From NCBI GenBank assembly GCA_016188575.1, contig JACPHN010000018.1, forward strand, positions 35,243-99,242: a DNA stretch of 64,000 bases. Reading direction: 5' to 3'. The DNA comes from Candidatus Schekmanbacteria bacterium (lineage in GTDB: Bacteria > CSSED10-310 > JACPHN01). The notes beneath the pieces are model-generated. The model was not told where the DNA came from, searched no databases, and saw only the letters and a list, made by a program, of their open reading frames with translations. The position numbers and the translations under genes are program-made. Positions 19,231 through 26,654 of this stretch are shown in pieces (the first letter of the stretch is position 1; the number at the start of each line of letters is the position of its first letter).

Positions 19231-19782
19231 ATGAATCGCATCCGCTTGCTCATGATTGGTATTGTGCTCATCACCGGCGCGCCCGCCGCGCTTGCCGAAG
19301 ATGCCGCAGCACCCAAGGCGGCGCCCCAGGCCGCGCCGCAAGGCCCCGCTGAAAAAGCCTTCGCCGCGATGAAGACCCTCGTAGGCACCTGGAAGGGCAC
19401 CGCGGATGGCGACGCCACCCATCCGGCCGAGCTCGTCTACGCGCTGACGGCGGGCGGAAGCACCGTGATGGAGACGCTGTTTCCCGGTACCGAGCACGCC
19501 ATGGTAACCATGTACCACATGGACGGCAAGGACCTCGTCCTGACTCACTACTGCGCCGCGGGCAATCAACCCCGGATGAAACTCGCCGCCGGCGACGGCT
19601 CCGGCGAAATGAAGTTTTCCTTTGCCGGCGGATCAAATCTGGACCCGGGCAAGGACATGCACATGCACGAGGCTTCGATCCGCATCGTCGACGCGAACAA
19701 TCTCGAGTCCCGGTGGGTCTCGTTCGAGGCGGGGAAAGAAGCGGGTGCGCACAGTTTCAAGGTCGCACGGGTGCAGTCGTAG
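19231..19782 (+). CDS. Exported DUF1579-like protein
   Basis: 183-residue periplasmic protein. A Sec signal peptide (IRLLMIGIVLITGAPAALAE) precedes an Ala/Pro-rich linker and a lipocalin-like beta domain with the LVGTWKGTADGD opening, typical of the DUF1579 / WKG-type family. Later strands include METLFPGTEHAMVTMYHMDG and MHMHEASIRIVDANNLESRW. AGAGGAG lies 8 bases before the ATG at 19231; upstream in-frame codons lack a ribosome site. Role unknown. Confidence 0.8.
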   Translation: MNRIRLLMIGIVLITGAPAALAEDAAAPKAAPQAAPQGPAEKAFAAMKTLVGTWKGTADGDATHPAELVYALTAGGSTVMETLFPGTEHAMVTMYHMDGKDLVLTHYCAAGNQPRMKLAAGDGSGEMKFSFAGGSNLDPGKDMHMHEASIRIVDANNLESRWVSFEAGKEAGAHSFKVARVQS

Positions 19783-19821
19783 GCGTGTCGGCCGGCTGAG
19801 CGGGACGCGGCGCGGGCGCGA

Positions 19822-20100
19822 TCAGTCGCGCCCAGAGCCGTGGCGCGCGTACCAGATGTCCGCGTCAAAGATGCCCTGAGCGTCTCGCAGCAAGTGCACG
19901 AAATACAACAGGGTTCCGTCGGCGGTAAGTGCCGGCTCCCCCACCAGACCCTTGATCGCCAGCTCGGGCGCCGACCAACTGTCATCCCCGACGCGGCGGA
20001 ATCGGTAGATCGCGATTCCGGTCCAGACGTTGCGGTCCGATGCGAAGTACATCGTATTGCCATCCGCTCGCATCGACATGGCTACCTCCATGAGCTCCAC
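19822..20100 (-). pseudogene. C-terminal fragment of a TolB-like (PD40) beta-propeller
   Basis: 92 residues: MRADGNTMYFASDRN, then GEPALTADGTLLYFVHLL and FDADIWYARH. These are two blades of the PD40/WD40-like repeat seen in secreted TolB-like proteins. The frame continues 5' to a stop at 20188-20190 without further blade motifs, so the protein has lost its N-terminal blades. Its GTG at 20098-20100 has no clear ribosome site. A gene relic is more likely than a working protein. Confidence 0.5.
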
Positions 20101-20348
20101 TCTATGATCCAGGTCACCGCTTCGGGAACCGAGGTGTGCGATGCGAGGTCCTGCCGTGGAGTATGAGATGATCAGAAATCGAAAACTTCAGTCTTATGCA
20201 GGGCCGCCAGGATACCGACAAGCGGTTCGAGCGCAGGGCGTCTAGTCTACCGTCGATTGCACTCGGCGCCCGAGGGGATCATCAAGGAAGGGCTTTCGCA
20301 CCGTACGCGTTCTTGTCGTGCAAATGCCCGTCAATAGGAGACTGGAAC

Positions 20349-20975
20349 ATGACCATCAAGAGCACATTGCCAACGCTCCTCGCCGCCTGCTCTCTGGCCA
20401 CGCTCCTGGCGGTCGAGGCCCCGACGGCGCGGGCCCATTGCGACACCATGGACGGCCCGATCGTGAGCGCGGCCCGTGCGGCACTCGACAGGGCCGACCT
20501 GACGCCGGTGTTGCGCTGGGTAAGACGAGACCGGGAACCAGATATCAGCGCTGCGTTCGCCCTGGCCCTGGCGGTAAGAAAACAGGGCGACAAGGCCCGC
20601 GAGCTCGCGGATCGATTCTTTTTTGAGACGCTTGTCCGCGTGCATCGCGAGGGTGAAAACGCGCCGTATACGGGCCTACGGCCGGCAGGCAGCGTCGAGC
20701 CGGTCATCGCCGCCGCCGACAAGGCGCTGGAAACGGGCTCGGCCGAGGCGCTCGCGGAGCAAGTTGCGCACGCGGCGCGGGAAGCTGTGCTCATGCGGTA
20801 CGCGGCGGCACTGGAAAAGAAAAAACACGCCGATGAGAGCATCGCGGCCGGGCGCGACTTCGTCGGAGCGTACGTCGGCTACATCCACCTCGTCGAGGCC
20901 TTGCACGCGCTGGCCTCAGGAGGCGCCGCTGCACATGAAGAGACACCAGACGCAGCGCCGCCGCATGCACATTGA
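20349..20975 (+). CDS. Exported DUF6448 family protein
   Basis: 208 residues with a Sec signal peptide (TLPTLLAACSLATLLAVEAPTARA) and the mature start HCDTMDGPIVSAARAAL, the mark of the DUF6448 family. The body is helical (VLRWVRRDREPDISAAFALALAVRK) and the tail is His-rich (AAAHEETPDAAPPHAH). AGGAG sits 8 bases before the ATG. The family occurs in many bacteria without known function; conserved His and Cys in the mature protein could bind a metal. Confidence 0.8.
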   Translation: MTIKSTLPTLLAACSLATLLAVEAPTARAHCDTMDGPIVSAARAALDRADLTPVLRWVRRDREPDISAAFALALAVRKQGDKARELADRFFFETLVRVHREGENAPYTGLRPAGSVEPVIAAADKALETGSAEALAEQVAHAAREAVLMRYAAALEKKKHADESIAAGRDFVGAYVGYIHLVEALHALASGGAAAHEETPDAAPPHAH

Positions 20976-21073
20976 ATCGCGATACGGCCGGATTTCCCGG
21001 CGCGCCGCCTCCCCGCCAGGGTGAGGGCGTAGAGAGTACCGCGGCGGTGTCCTACCACGGGAGGAAATAGACC

Positions 21074-21511
21074 ATGAAACCGCTAACCTTTGACGCGATT
21101 TCGGACGGAGACCGGTTGCCCGAGGTGGTCCGGACGGTAGATCAGGAGACCTTCTGGAAATTCGCCGCCGCGTCCTTTGACTACAACCCCGTTCACTGTG
21201 ACCCGGAGTGGGTCAAGACCGCGCGCCCCTTCACGCTGACCACCACCGTTGGGCACGGCATGATGACCGGCGCCTTCATGTCGTCGGTGGTGACGCAGTG
21301 GATGTTGCCCACCGTCCTGAAGATCCGCAAGGCGTCCGTCAAATTCACGTTCCCGGTACTGCCGGGATGGACGATCACCTCGCGCGGTCTCGTCGCCGAG
21401 AAGCACGTCCTCGCGCCCGGTAAGAACTTCGTCGTGATCACGGTCAAGGCAGAAAACCAGGACGGGATGGTGGTCGGCCTCGCGGAGTACGAAGTCGAGT
21501 TTCCGGATTGA
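21074..21511 (+). CDS. MaoC-like dehydratase (hotdog fold)
   Basis: 145 residues with the R-specific hydratase-2 motif FAAASFDYNPVHCDPEWVK, in which Asp36 and His41 are the expected catalytic pair. It should hydrate enoyl-CoA or act on a related thioester. GGAGG precedes the ATG. The next gene, 34 bases downstream, encodes a second MaoC-like domain; separate N- and C-type MaoC partners often form a heterodimer. Confidence 0.88.
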   Translation: MKPLTFDAISDGDRLPEVVRTVDQETFWKFAAASFDYNPVHCDPEWVKTARPFTLTTTVGHGMMTGAFMSSVVTQWMLPTVLKIRKASVKFTFPVLPGWTITSRGLVAEKHVLAPGKNFVVITVKAENQDGMVVGLAEYEVEFPD

Positions 21512-21545
21512 CCGGAGAGCCATGGGCGCGGCCCAGGAGGCAATC

Positions 21546-22124
21546 ATGGATGAGCAGCAGGTGCGGAAGTACTTTCGCACCGAAAAACAGCTCCAGTTTC
21601 GCACTGATTTCTTCGACGCCGCTGAAGACTACGAGGTTTGGGAAGAAATCGACTTTGCGAACGTCCAGGAAATCGAGGGCGAGAACACGTTTGAGATCAA
21701 GGAAGAGGACGTGCTGTTCTTCGCGGAGGCGGCACTGGACACCAATCCGCTGGTGCGCGATCCAGAGGTAGCACGGCGCTCGACGTACGGGGAGCTCTTC
21801 GTCCATCCGGTCTTCATCACGTCGATCATCTTCTGGTGCGTCGGCGAAAAGGGACGGGGCAACTGGATTCGGACACCGGGTGCGCGAAACCCGGGGCAGT
21901 CGTGCGTCATTCACGAGTACTTGCGCATCGGCGAGACCATCCATATCAAGATGAAGCCGCACGATCGGTTCATCAAGCGCGGAAAGTACCATTTACAGTA
22001 CAAGGTCGACCTCTACAATCAACACGATGTCCTGAAGGTCGAGACGATAACCACGCTGATCTTGCCCAAAGATCGGGAGGGGATACGGAGATTTCTGGCG
22101 GGCGAGCGCGGTGTCGACGACTAG
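21546..22124 (+). CDS. MaoC-like N-terminal-domain (FAS1-like dehydratase) protein
   Basis: 192 residues. FEIKEEDVLFFAEAALDTNPLVRDPEVARRS and the downstream YGELFVHPVFITSIIF fit the MaoC dehydratase N-domain, which lacks the D-x4-H pair and supports a catalytic partner. YLRIGETIHIKMKPHDRFIKRGKYHLQY is the hotdog core. The ATG at 21546 follows a perfect AGGAGG by 5 bases; an ATG at 21522 with a weaker site would add 8 residues. It probably pairs with the upstream MaoC protein. Confidence 0.82.
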   Translation: MDEQQVRKYFRTEKQLQFRTDFFDAAEDYEVWEEIDFANVQEIEGENTFEIKEEDVLFFAEAALDTNPLVRDPEVARRSTYGELFVHPVFITSIIFWCVGEKGRGNWIRTPGARNPGQSCVIHEYLRIGETIHIKMKPHDRFIKRGKYHLQYKVDLYNQHDVLKVETITTLILPKDREGIRRFLAGERGVDD

Positions 22125-22134
22125 GACATGGCAT

Positions 22135-22175
22135 CTGTTCCCCTCCCGCCGCAAGCGGGGGGAGGGGGTGAACAG
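22135..22175. terminator. Long palindrome between convergent genes
   Basis: CTGTTC at 22135 pairs with GAACAG at 22170-22175, enclosing CCCTCCC and GGGAGGG and a central CCGC-AA-GCGG. It lies between the MaoC gene and the convergent lipoprotein gene, so it can serve both as a bidirectional terminator. It belongs to the GC hairpin family seen elsewhere in the window. Confidence 0.6.
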
Positions 22176-22206
22176 ACACTTGGGGGCGGGCGGTCGCGGC
22201 GTTACG

Positions 22207-22740
22207 TCACAGTACGGCGAAGCCGTTGAAGTAGTCGGTGTGCAGATCGGTATCCGAGGCTGTAGTCCGCAGAGCGACACGATACACGCGGTCGCCTACA
22301 CAGAACACGCGATGAATGGTCTTGCTGCGGTCTGGAAAGACGATCTGCGCTTCCTGTCCTTTCAGGTTCCCCGCAGTGACATCCGCCCCCTTGACCACCT
22401 CCCCGCCGGAATAGCCTTCCTTGCCGAGCTCTCCCCAAACGTTGATGCCGGTCGACTTGGTGAGCGCGCCGGCACCGACCGGCAGATCGGTTACGGCGAC
22501 CTCGTAGGAGACCTGTGAAAAGAAGCTCGACCAGGCATAGGTGGCGCGTGTACCGACGCCTGCCGGGGTTTCGACCACATCGATTTCCTTTGAGGGCTCC
22601 CCGGGAAAGTTCGCGGCGAAGCCTCCGTCACGGATCTCATGCCGATCCATGCCCCCGCACGCGAGCAAGAAAACGCCCACAAGGGCGGCGGCGAGCAACC
22701 GCCGCCCACCGAGGAGGCAGTCCGTCGTCCGTTCACTCAT
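22207..22740 (-). CDS. Lipoprotein
   Basis: 177 residues with an N-terminal hydrophobic segment ending in the lipobox LLAC (about residues 25-28), so it should be lipidated and anchored. The mature part starts with DGGFAANFPGEPSKE, a pattern common in small exported proteins, and forms beta strands (QVSYEVAVTDLPVGAG, KTIHRVFCVGDRVYRVAL). GGAGG lies 7 bases before the ATG. Function unknown. Confidence 0.8.
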   Translation of the reverse strand: MSERTTDCLLGGRRLLAAALVGVFLLACGGMDRHEIRDGGFAANFPGEPSKEIDVVETPAGVGTRATYAWSSFFSQVSYEVAVTDLPVGAGALTKSTGINVWGELGKEGYSGGEVVKGADVTAGNLKGQEAQIVFPDRSKTIHRVFCVGDRVYRVALRTTASDTDLHTDYFNGFAVL

Positions 22741-22830
22741 TTGTTACCTCCGTAAAACAGGTCAGAAGCTCTGGGCCGGCCCGGTGGAGAGTGGAGTGCT
22801 CTCGCATCAGGCGCGGCTGACACGAAACAG

Positions 22831-24081
22831 TCACGCTGGGAGCTTGGCCAGGATCGCCTGAGCCAGGCGATGGGCCACTTCGTCGAGAAGCGACGCCGCG
22901 TTTCCGCGTGCCTTGACCGCGACCTCGCCGATATTCTCACCGTCCACCTGCAGCTCGAGCTCCGCCTCCAGAGTAGCTTGACCGCGCTTGATCTCGAGCT
23001 CCTCGAGCTCTCCCTGCAAGAGCAGGATGCCGGGGCCGCTCCTCCATTCCGCGGTTACCTCGGTTACGCGCTCCTTCCCCAGCGCGGCAAGCGCCGCCCG
23101 CAGCGAGCTGGACAAGGACTGCGCGGCGTTTTGAAGCTCGTCGTCGGCCTCCAGGGTGACTCCCGCGACGACCTCGCAGGCGGGAATGCTGCCGTCGAGC
23201 TCCCACGCGAGCTCGACGTTGGCAGCAGCGGGAGCGGGCGCCGCCGCCGCCGCGGGCGGTGCAGCGGGCGCTGGTGGCGCCGCCGCGGCAGGAGGCGCGG
23301 GAGCCGCGGGTGGTGCAGAGGGTGCTGGTGGCGCCGCTGCGGCAGTGGCGCGGGTGGCCTCTCTTGCCGGCGACGCGGGGCCGGCGATGGCCCCCGCGGG
23401 GGCTATTGGCGCCGCGGCCGCCGGGGCAACAGCGGGCAGCGGGGCCGGCGACACCGGGGCGGCAGGTGCCACCGGAGCGGCTGGCGCGCGCGCTACCGCC
23501 GGCCGCGGTGATATCGGTAGCGCAGCCGCGGCAACCCCCGGCGCATCCGGCGGCAGCCTCTTGCGCGCCGCCAGTGCCTCGGCCAGAGCCACCGCGACCA
23601 TTTCCACGAGCTCATCGCGCTTCGTGTTGGCAACGAAATGCTCCCACGGGGACGCATCGACCTTCACGGTCGCCACTTCGCCGCCGGCTCCAGCGGTTAG
23701 CTCAAAACGAACATTGAGCGCGTTGGTGCCATTGGTGCCCATGAGACCAACCTGGTAGCCGCGGCTGTAGCCGCGAATCTTGCCCGAAACGAGCAGCGCG
23801 TCGGAGTCCTTTGCGGGCACGCCATCGATCGCTTGAAATAGCTTCGGATATTTCGTCTGCACGGCCTCGCGAACCGCGGCAGCGATCTGCTGATTGAGGT
23901 CGCCGGTGCCGAACTTCGCCTTCAAGTCGAGAACGTGCAGCGTCGCGAATCCGGAGAGATCCTCCAAGCCTTCCCAGTCGACCTCTGCCCCTTCGGCGGC
24001 AACCGGGGACGGTGCAAGCAGCGCCGCGGCGAGAAAAGCTCCAACCAGGAATGCCGAATAGTGCCGACGAGACGGTGGCAT
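22831..24081 (-). CDS. Exported protein with an Ala/Pro-rich linker
   Basis: 416 residues. The Sec signal peptide ends near SPVAAEGAE. Residues about 35-175 form a DUF4410-like domain (HVLDLKAKFGTGDLNQQIAAAVREAV, SGKIRGYSRGYQVG), as in proteins tied to envelope or secretion systems. Residues about 195-300 are almost only Ala and Pro, a flexible linker. The C-terminal domain (about 300-416, LLLQGELEELEIKRGQATLE) is a second globular unit. AAGGAG lies 9 bases before the ATG at 24081, which is preferred over a start 33 bases upstream. Confidence 0.75.
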   Translation of the reverse strand: MPPSRRHYSAFLVGAFLAAALLAPSPVAAEGAEVDWEGLEDLSGFATLHVLDLKAKFGTGDLNQQIAAAVREAVQTKYPKLFQAIDGVPAKDSDALLVSGKIRGYSRGYQVGLMGTNGTNALNVRFELTAGAGGEVATVKVDASPWEHFVANTKRDELVEMVAVALAEALAARKRLPPDAPGVAAAALPISPRPAVARAPAAPVAPAAPVSPAPLPAVAPAAAAPIAPAGAIAGPASPAREATRATAAAAPPAPSAPPAAPAPPAAAAPPAPAAPPAAAAAPAPAAANVELAWELDGSIPACEVVAGVTLEADDELQNAAQSLSSSLRAALAALGKERVTEVTAEWRSGPGILLLQGELEELEIKRGQATLEAELELQVDGENIGEVAVKARGNAASLLDEVAHRLAQAILAKLPA

Positions 24082-24129
24082 CGTTCGCTTCTCCTTCGCC
24101 TTGAGGTGAGCCATTCTCCTGGCCGGACT

Positions 24130-25173
24130 CTAGCTCTGCCGAACCAGGTGATGCAAGGTCACAGCGCCTGAGGCGACCAACGGGGCAAGGTCGGCGAGAA
24201 ACCTCCGCGCGTCGACTGGATAGCCTGCCGTGGGCCGCGGAGGCGGGGCGCCACACGCCACGGCGAGCCGTCGGCAATGCGTATTGAGCATGAGCATGAA
24301 CACTTCGCGGATGTACTTGGCGAGCGCCGACGCCAGGGCCGGCGCGGGGTGTCGGTCCTCGACGTCGACCGCAAACGTGAGAAACAGCTCGGGGCGTCCG
24401 TCGGTCGAGAGCACGGCGTAGCGGCACAAGCCCGGTTCGCCTGGCGGCCGCGCCATGAGCATCCCCGTCGGCAAGAAAACGGGGTAGTTGCGCATACCGC
24501 CGACTGCTCCGCAAAGCACCTCGACTACCTGTGCTTCCCGCCGGTGGACTGCAGCCAGGGCAGTGCCGAGGCGATACATGGCCGTCACGTCGAGTTTCGC
24601 CTTGCCCCCCACACGGGCGCAACAAGCGTTGAATCGCGCTGGATGATAGACCTCCGCGGCGGTCGCGACATGCGCGCCGCCGCACTCCGCAAGCGCCTGC
24701 CCTAGCCCGCAAACCAAGCGCATCGGCAATTCGCGGCACAGCGGCAGCGGTGGATCCTCTGCCCCATAGACGGCGGGGATCGCCGGTTCGGCGCTACCGC
24801 CTCCCAGATGCCTCAGAAGAGCCCCGAACGTCGCCGGCAGGTCGCCCGTAGCCGCGCGATGGAGCGCGAGCGCCGTGGTCTCTAGCACCGCGAAGTCGGC
24901 CGCGGGATAGCCGTCCGGGAGCGTGCCGGGCGTGGGCCACCCGAGCTCCAGCCGCCGCGACCTTCGGGACGTGGAGTACAGCCGCTTGCTGTCGCCGACC
25001 GGGAGCTTTTCCGGGTAGTCGCGGGGGTCGCGCGAAAACCACCGCGGACAGAGCTCGAAAAGCGAGCGCTCGGAGGGGATTGAAAGACGACAGGCGGCAA
25101 CGACAAAGGGGCCGAGCGTGGGGCCATACCCGACCTCGTCAACACCGACGACATCGCTGGCGAATGCAGTCAC
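24130..25173 (-). CDS. Divergent RNase HII-like protein
   Basis: 347 residues. The N-terminus VVGVDEVGYGPTLGPFVVAACRL mirrors the RNase HII signature GIDEAGRGPLAGPVVAAA: Asp12 and Glu13 are kept, but the Gly-Arg-Gly motif is Gly-Tyr-Gly. GDSKRLYS equals the DSKKL motif. A late segment (ALASALAKYIREVFMLML) resembles the AAASILAKVTRD helix. Large inserts make it about 140 residues longer than typical RNase HII. It probably cleaves RNA in RNA/DNA hybrids or has a derived nuclease role. It overlaps the next minus-strand gene by 4 bases. Confidence 0.7.
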   Translation of the reverse strand: MTAFASDVVGVDEVGYGPTLGPFVVAACRLSIPSERSLFELCPRWFSRDPRDYPEKLPVGDSKRLYSTSRRSRRLELGWPTPGTLPDGYPAADFAVLETTALALHRAATGDLPATFGALLRHLGGGSAEPAIPAVYGAEDPPLPLCRELPMRLVCGLGQALAECGGAHVATAAEVYHPARFNACCARVGGKAKLDVTAMYRLGTALAAVHRREAQVVEVLCGAVGGMRNYPVFLPTGMLMARPPGEPGLCRYAVLSTDGRPELFLTFAVDVEDRHPAPALASALAKYIREVFMLMLNTHCRRLAVACGAPPPRPTAGYPVDARRFLADLAPLVASGAVTLHHLVRQS

Positions 25174-26510
25174 GGCGACGCGAACCCCCTGGCAAGCTCC
25201 CGCGGCGGCGCGGCCGGCCGCGCACCGTCGCTCGGCGCTGTGCGCGCGAAGAAGATGTCGTAGTCTCCGCTCCGCCCATCCGTCCAGGCGGCATACACGC
25301 TCCCAGAATCATCGATGGCGAGCGCCGGGGTGCCGGCGACGGTCCCTACCGCGGTGACGTCGTTGAGTCTGCGGGGGGCGGCGAAGCTCGCGCCGCCATC
25401 GGCGCTCGTGCGCACCCAGACCGAAGTTCCCGAGTCGTCGCGCCAGGCCAGGCCGAGCCAGTCGGACCCCGAAGCGGCCGCCAACACCGGATAGACGGCG
25501 TAGTCGCCAGCGGCGGACACGACGATACGCGGCCCGAAGGTGTCCCCGCCATCGCTGCTGTGGCGAGCTGCGACGCCTCCGGTCTCGCCCCACGCAAGCG
25601 CTGCGTGGCCGCTCTGGCTGACCGCGACAGCGGGCGCGCCCGCGCTGCCGCGGCTCAGCGCCGGCTCACCCAACCTTCCCCCGGCGCGAAACGTGCGCCC
25701 GCTATCGATGCTGCGCGCGGTTCCGATCTCCCACGGACCGCCGTTCGACCGCTGCCACCACGCCGCGAGCACCAGCCCGGTGCTACTGGCCGCTACCGCG
25801 GGAAGGTAGCGCGCGGTCCCGGCGCCGAACGCTCCGGGGAGAGCTTCGCCCCCACCGAGTTGGGCGCCGCCGCCGGAGCTGCGGGCATGGCGAATGTCGA
25901 CGCGGCCCAGGCGATGATCTTGCCACAGCAACACGACCTCGCCGTCCGCTCCGCAGGCGGCGCGCGGATTCGCCTGAGACGCCAGCACGCCCGGCGCGGG
26001 GGGATCGACCGGAGTCGCGGAGGTGAACCCGGGAGAGCCTCCCCCCGTGAGACGGCAGGTCAGCAGAAACGATGGCGCAGCAACTCCGGCATCGGTCTCA
26101 TGCCAGGCGATGAGCAGCTCGCCCCGTCGCGTCGGCTGGACCGCCGGGGGCACCGCGTCGGCATTCGCCCCCACCGCCGGCAGCGCTGTGCTCGGCGAAA
26201 ATGTCTCCCCGGCGTCGGCCGAGAGCGCCGCACGGACGTGACCTCGGCCGTCTCGGAAGTCGGTCCACGCTACCACGATAGTGCCCTCGCTCGTGACGCC
26301 AAGCGCGGGACCGAGCTGCGCGGTGCCATCAGCGCCCGCGTCGTCGATCCGATGCGGCGCGACCGCAGCCGCAGGTGGCCCGTCAGCATCACCCGCCGCC
26401 GCCGCTCCGCCGCCTACGGCCGCCACCGTCGCCAACAGCATCAGGCCACACACCGTGACAGTGGCTTGTAGGGTCGCGCAGCACCGGTCCATCCCTCGTG
26501 CCGACTCCAT
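25170..26510 (-). CDS. Exported BNR/sialidase-type beta-propeller protein
   Basis: 446 residues with an N-terminal signal region and at least four BNR Asp boxes (SADAGETF, SIDSGRTF, SSDGGDTF, SADGGASF), each after a hydrophobic strand, giving a six-bladed sialidase-like fold. WTDFRDGRGHVR and WQDHRLGRVDIR are other blade motifs. The sialidase Arg triad is not clear, so enzymatic activity is doubtful. GGAGGA lies about 8 bases before the ATG at 26510. Its stop overlaps the RNase HII-like gene start. Confidence 0.75.
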   Translation of the reverse strand: MESARGMDRCCATLQATVTVCGLMLLATVAAVGGGAAAAGDADGPPAAAVAPHRIDDAGADGTAQLGPALGVTSEGTIVVAWTDFRDGRGHVRAALSADAGETFSPSTALPAVGANADAVPPAVQPTRRGELLIAWHETDAGVAAPSFLLTCRLTGGGSPGFTSATPVDPPAPGVLASQANPRAACGADGEVVLLWQDHRLGRVDIRHARSSGGGAQLGGGEALPGAFGAGTARYLPAVAASSTGLVLAAWWQRSNGGPWEIGTARSIDSGRTFRAGGRLGEPALSRGSAGAPAVAVSQSGHAALAWGETGGVAARHSSDGGDTFGPRIVVSAAGDYAVYPVLAAASGSDWLGLAWRDDSGTSVWVRTSADGGASFAAPRRLNDVTAVGTVAGTPALAIDDSGSVYAAWTDGRSGDYDIFFARTAPSDGARPAAPPRELARGFASP

Positions 26511-26536
26511 GGTGCTCATCCTCCTCCGCCCTCGTG

Positions 26537-26565
26537 TCGATACACGATTTGCCAAGCTTGATCAA
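26537..26565 (-). promoter_or_regulatory. Candidate sigma-70 promoter of the BNR-protein gene
   Basis: On the minus strand TTGATC, a 17-base spacer and TATCGA, 27 bases before the chosen ATG. Motif inspection only. Confidence 0.35.
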
Positions 26566-26654
26566 GTGGCACGATGCAACTACCGTCTAGGTATGGTGGC
26601 CGGAGAATCGCCACCCTCCATTTCCTTCGCGCGGCCGCATTGGCCCGCCGTTCG

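Noticed and set aside
23156..23758. Ala/Gly-rich plus-strand frame
   Set aside because: Antisense of the Ala/Pro linker of the exported protein; low complexity.
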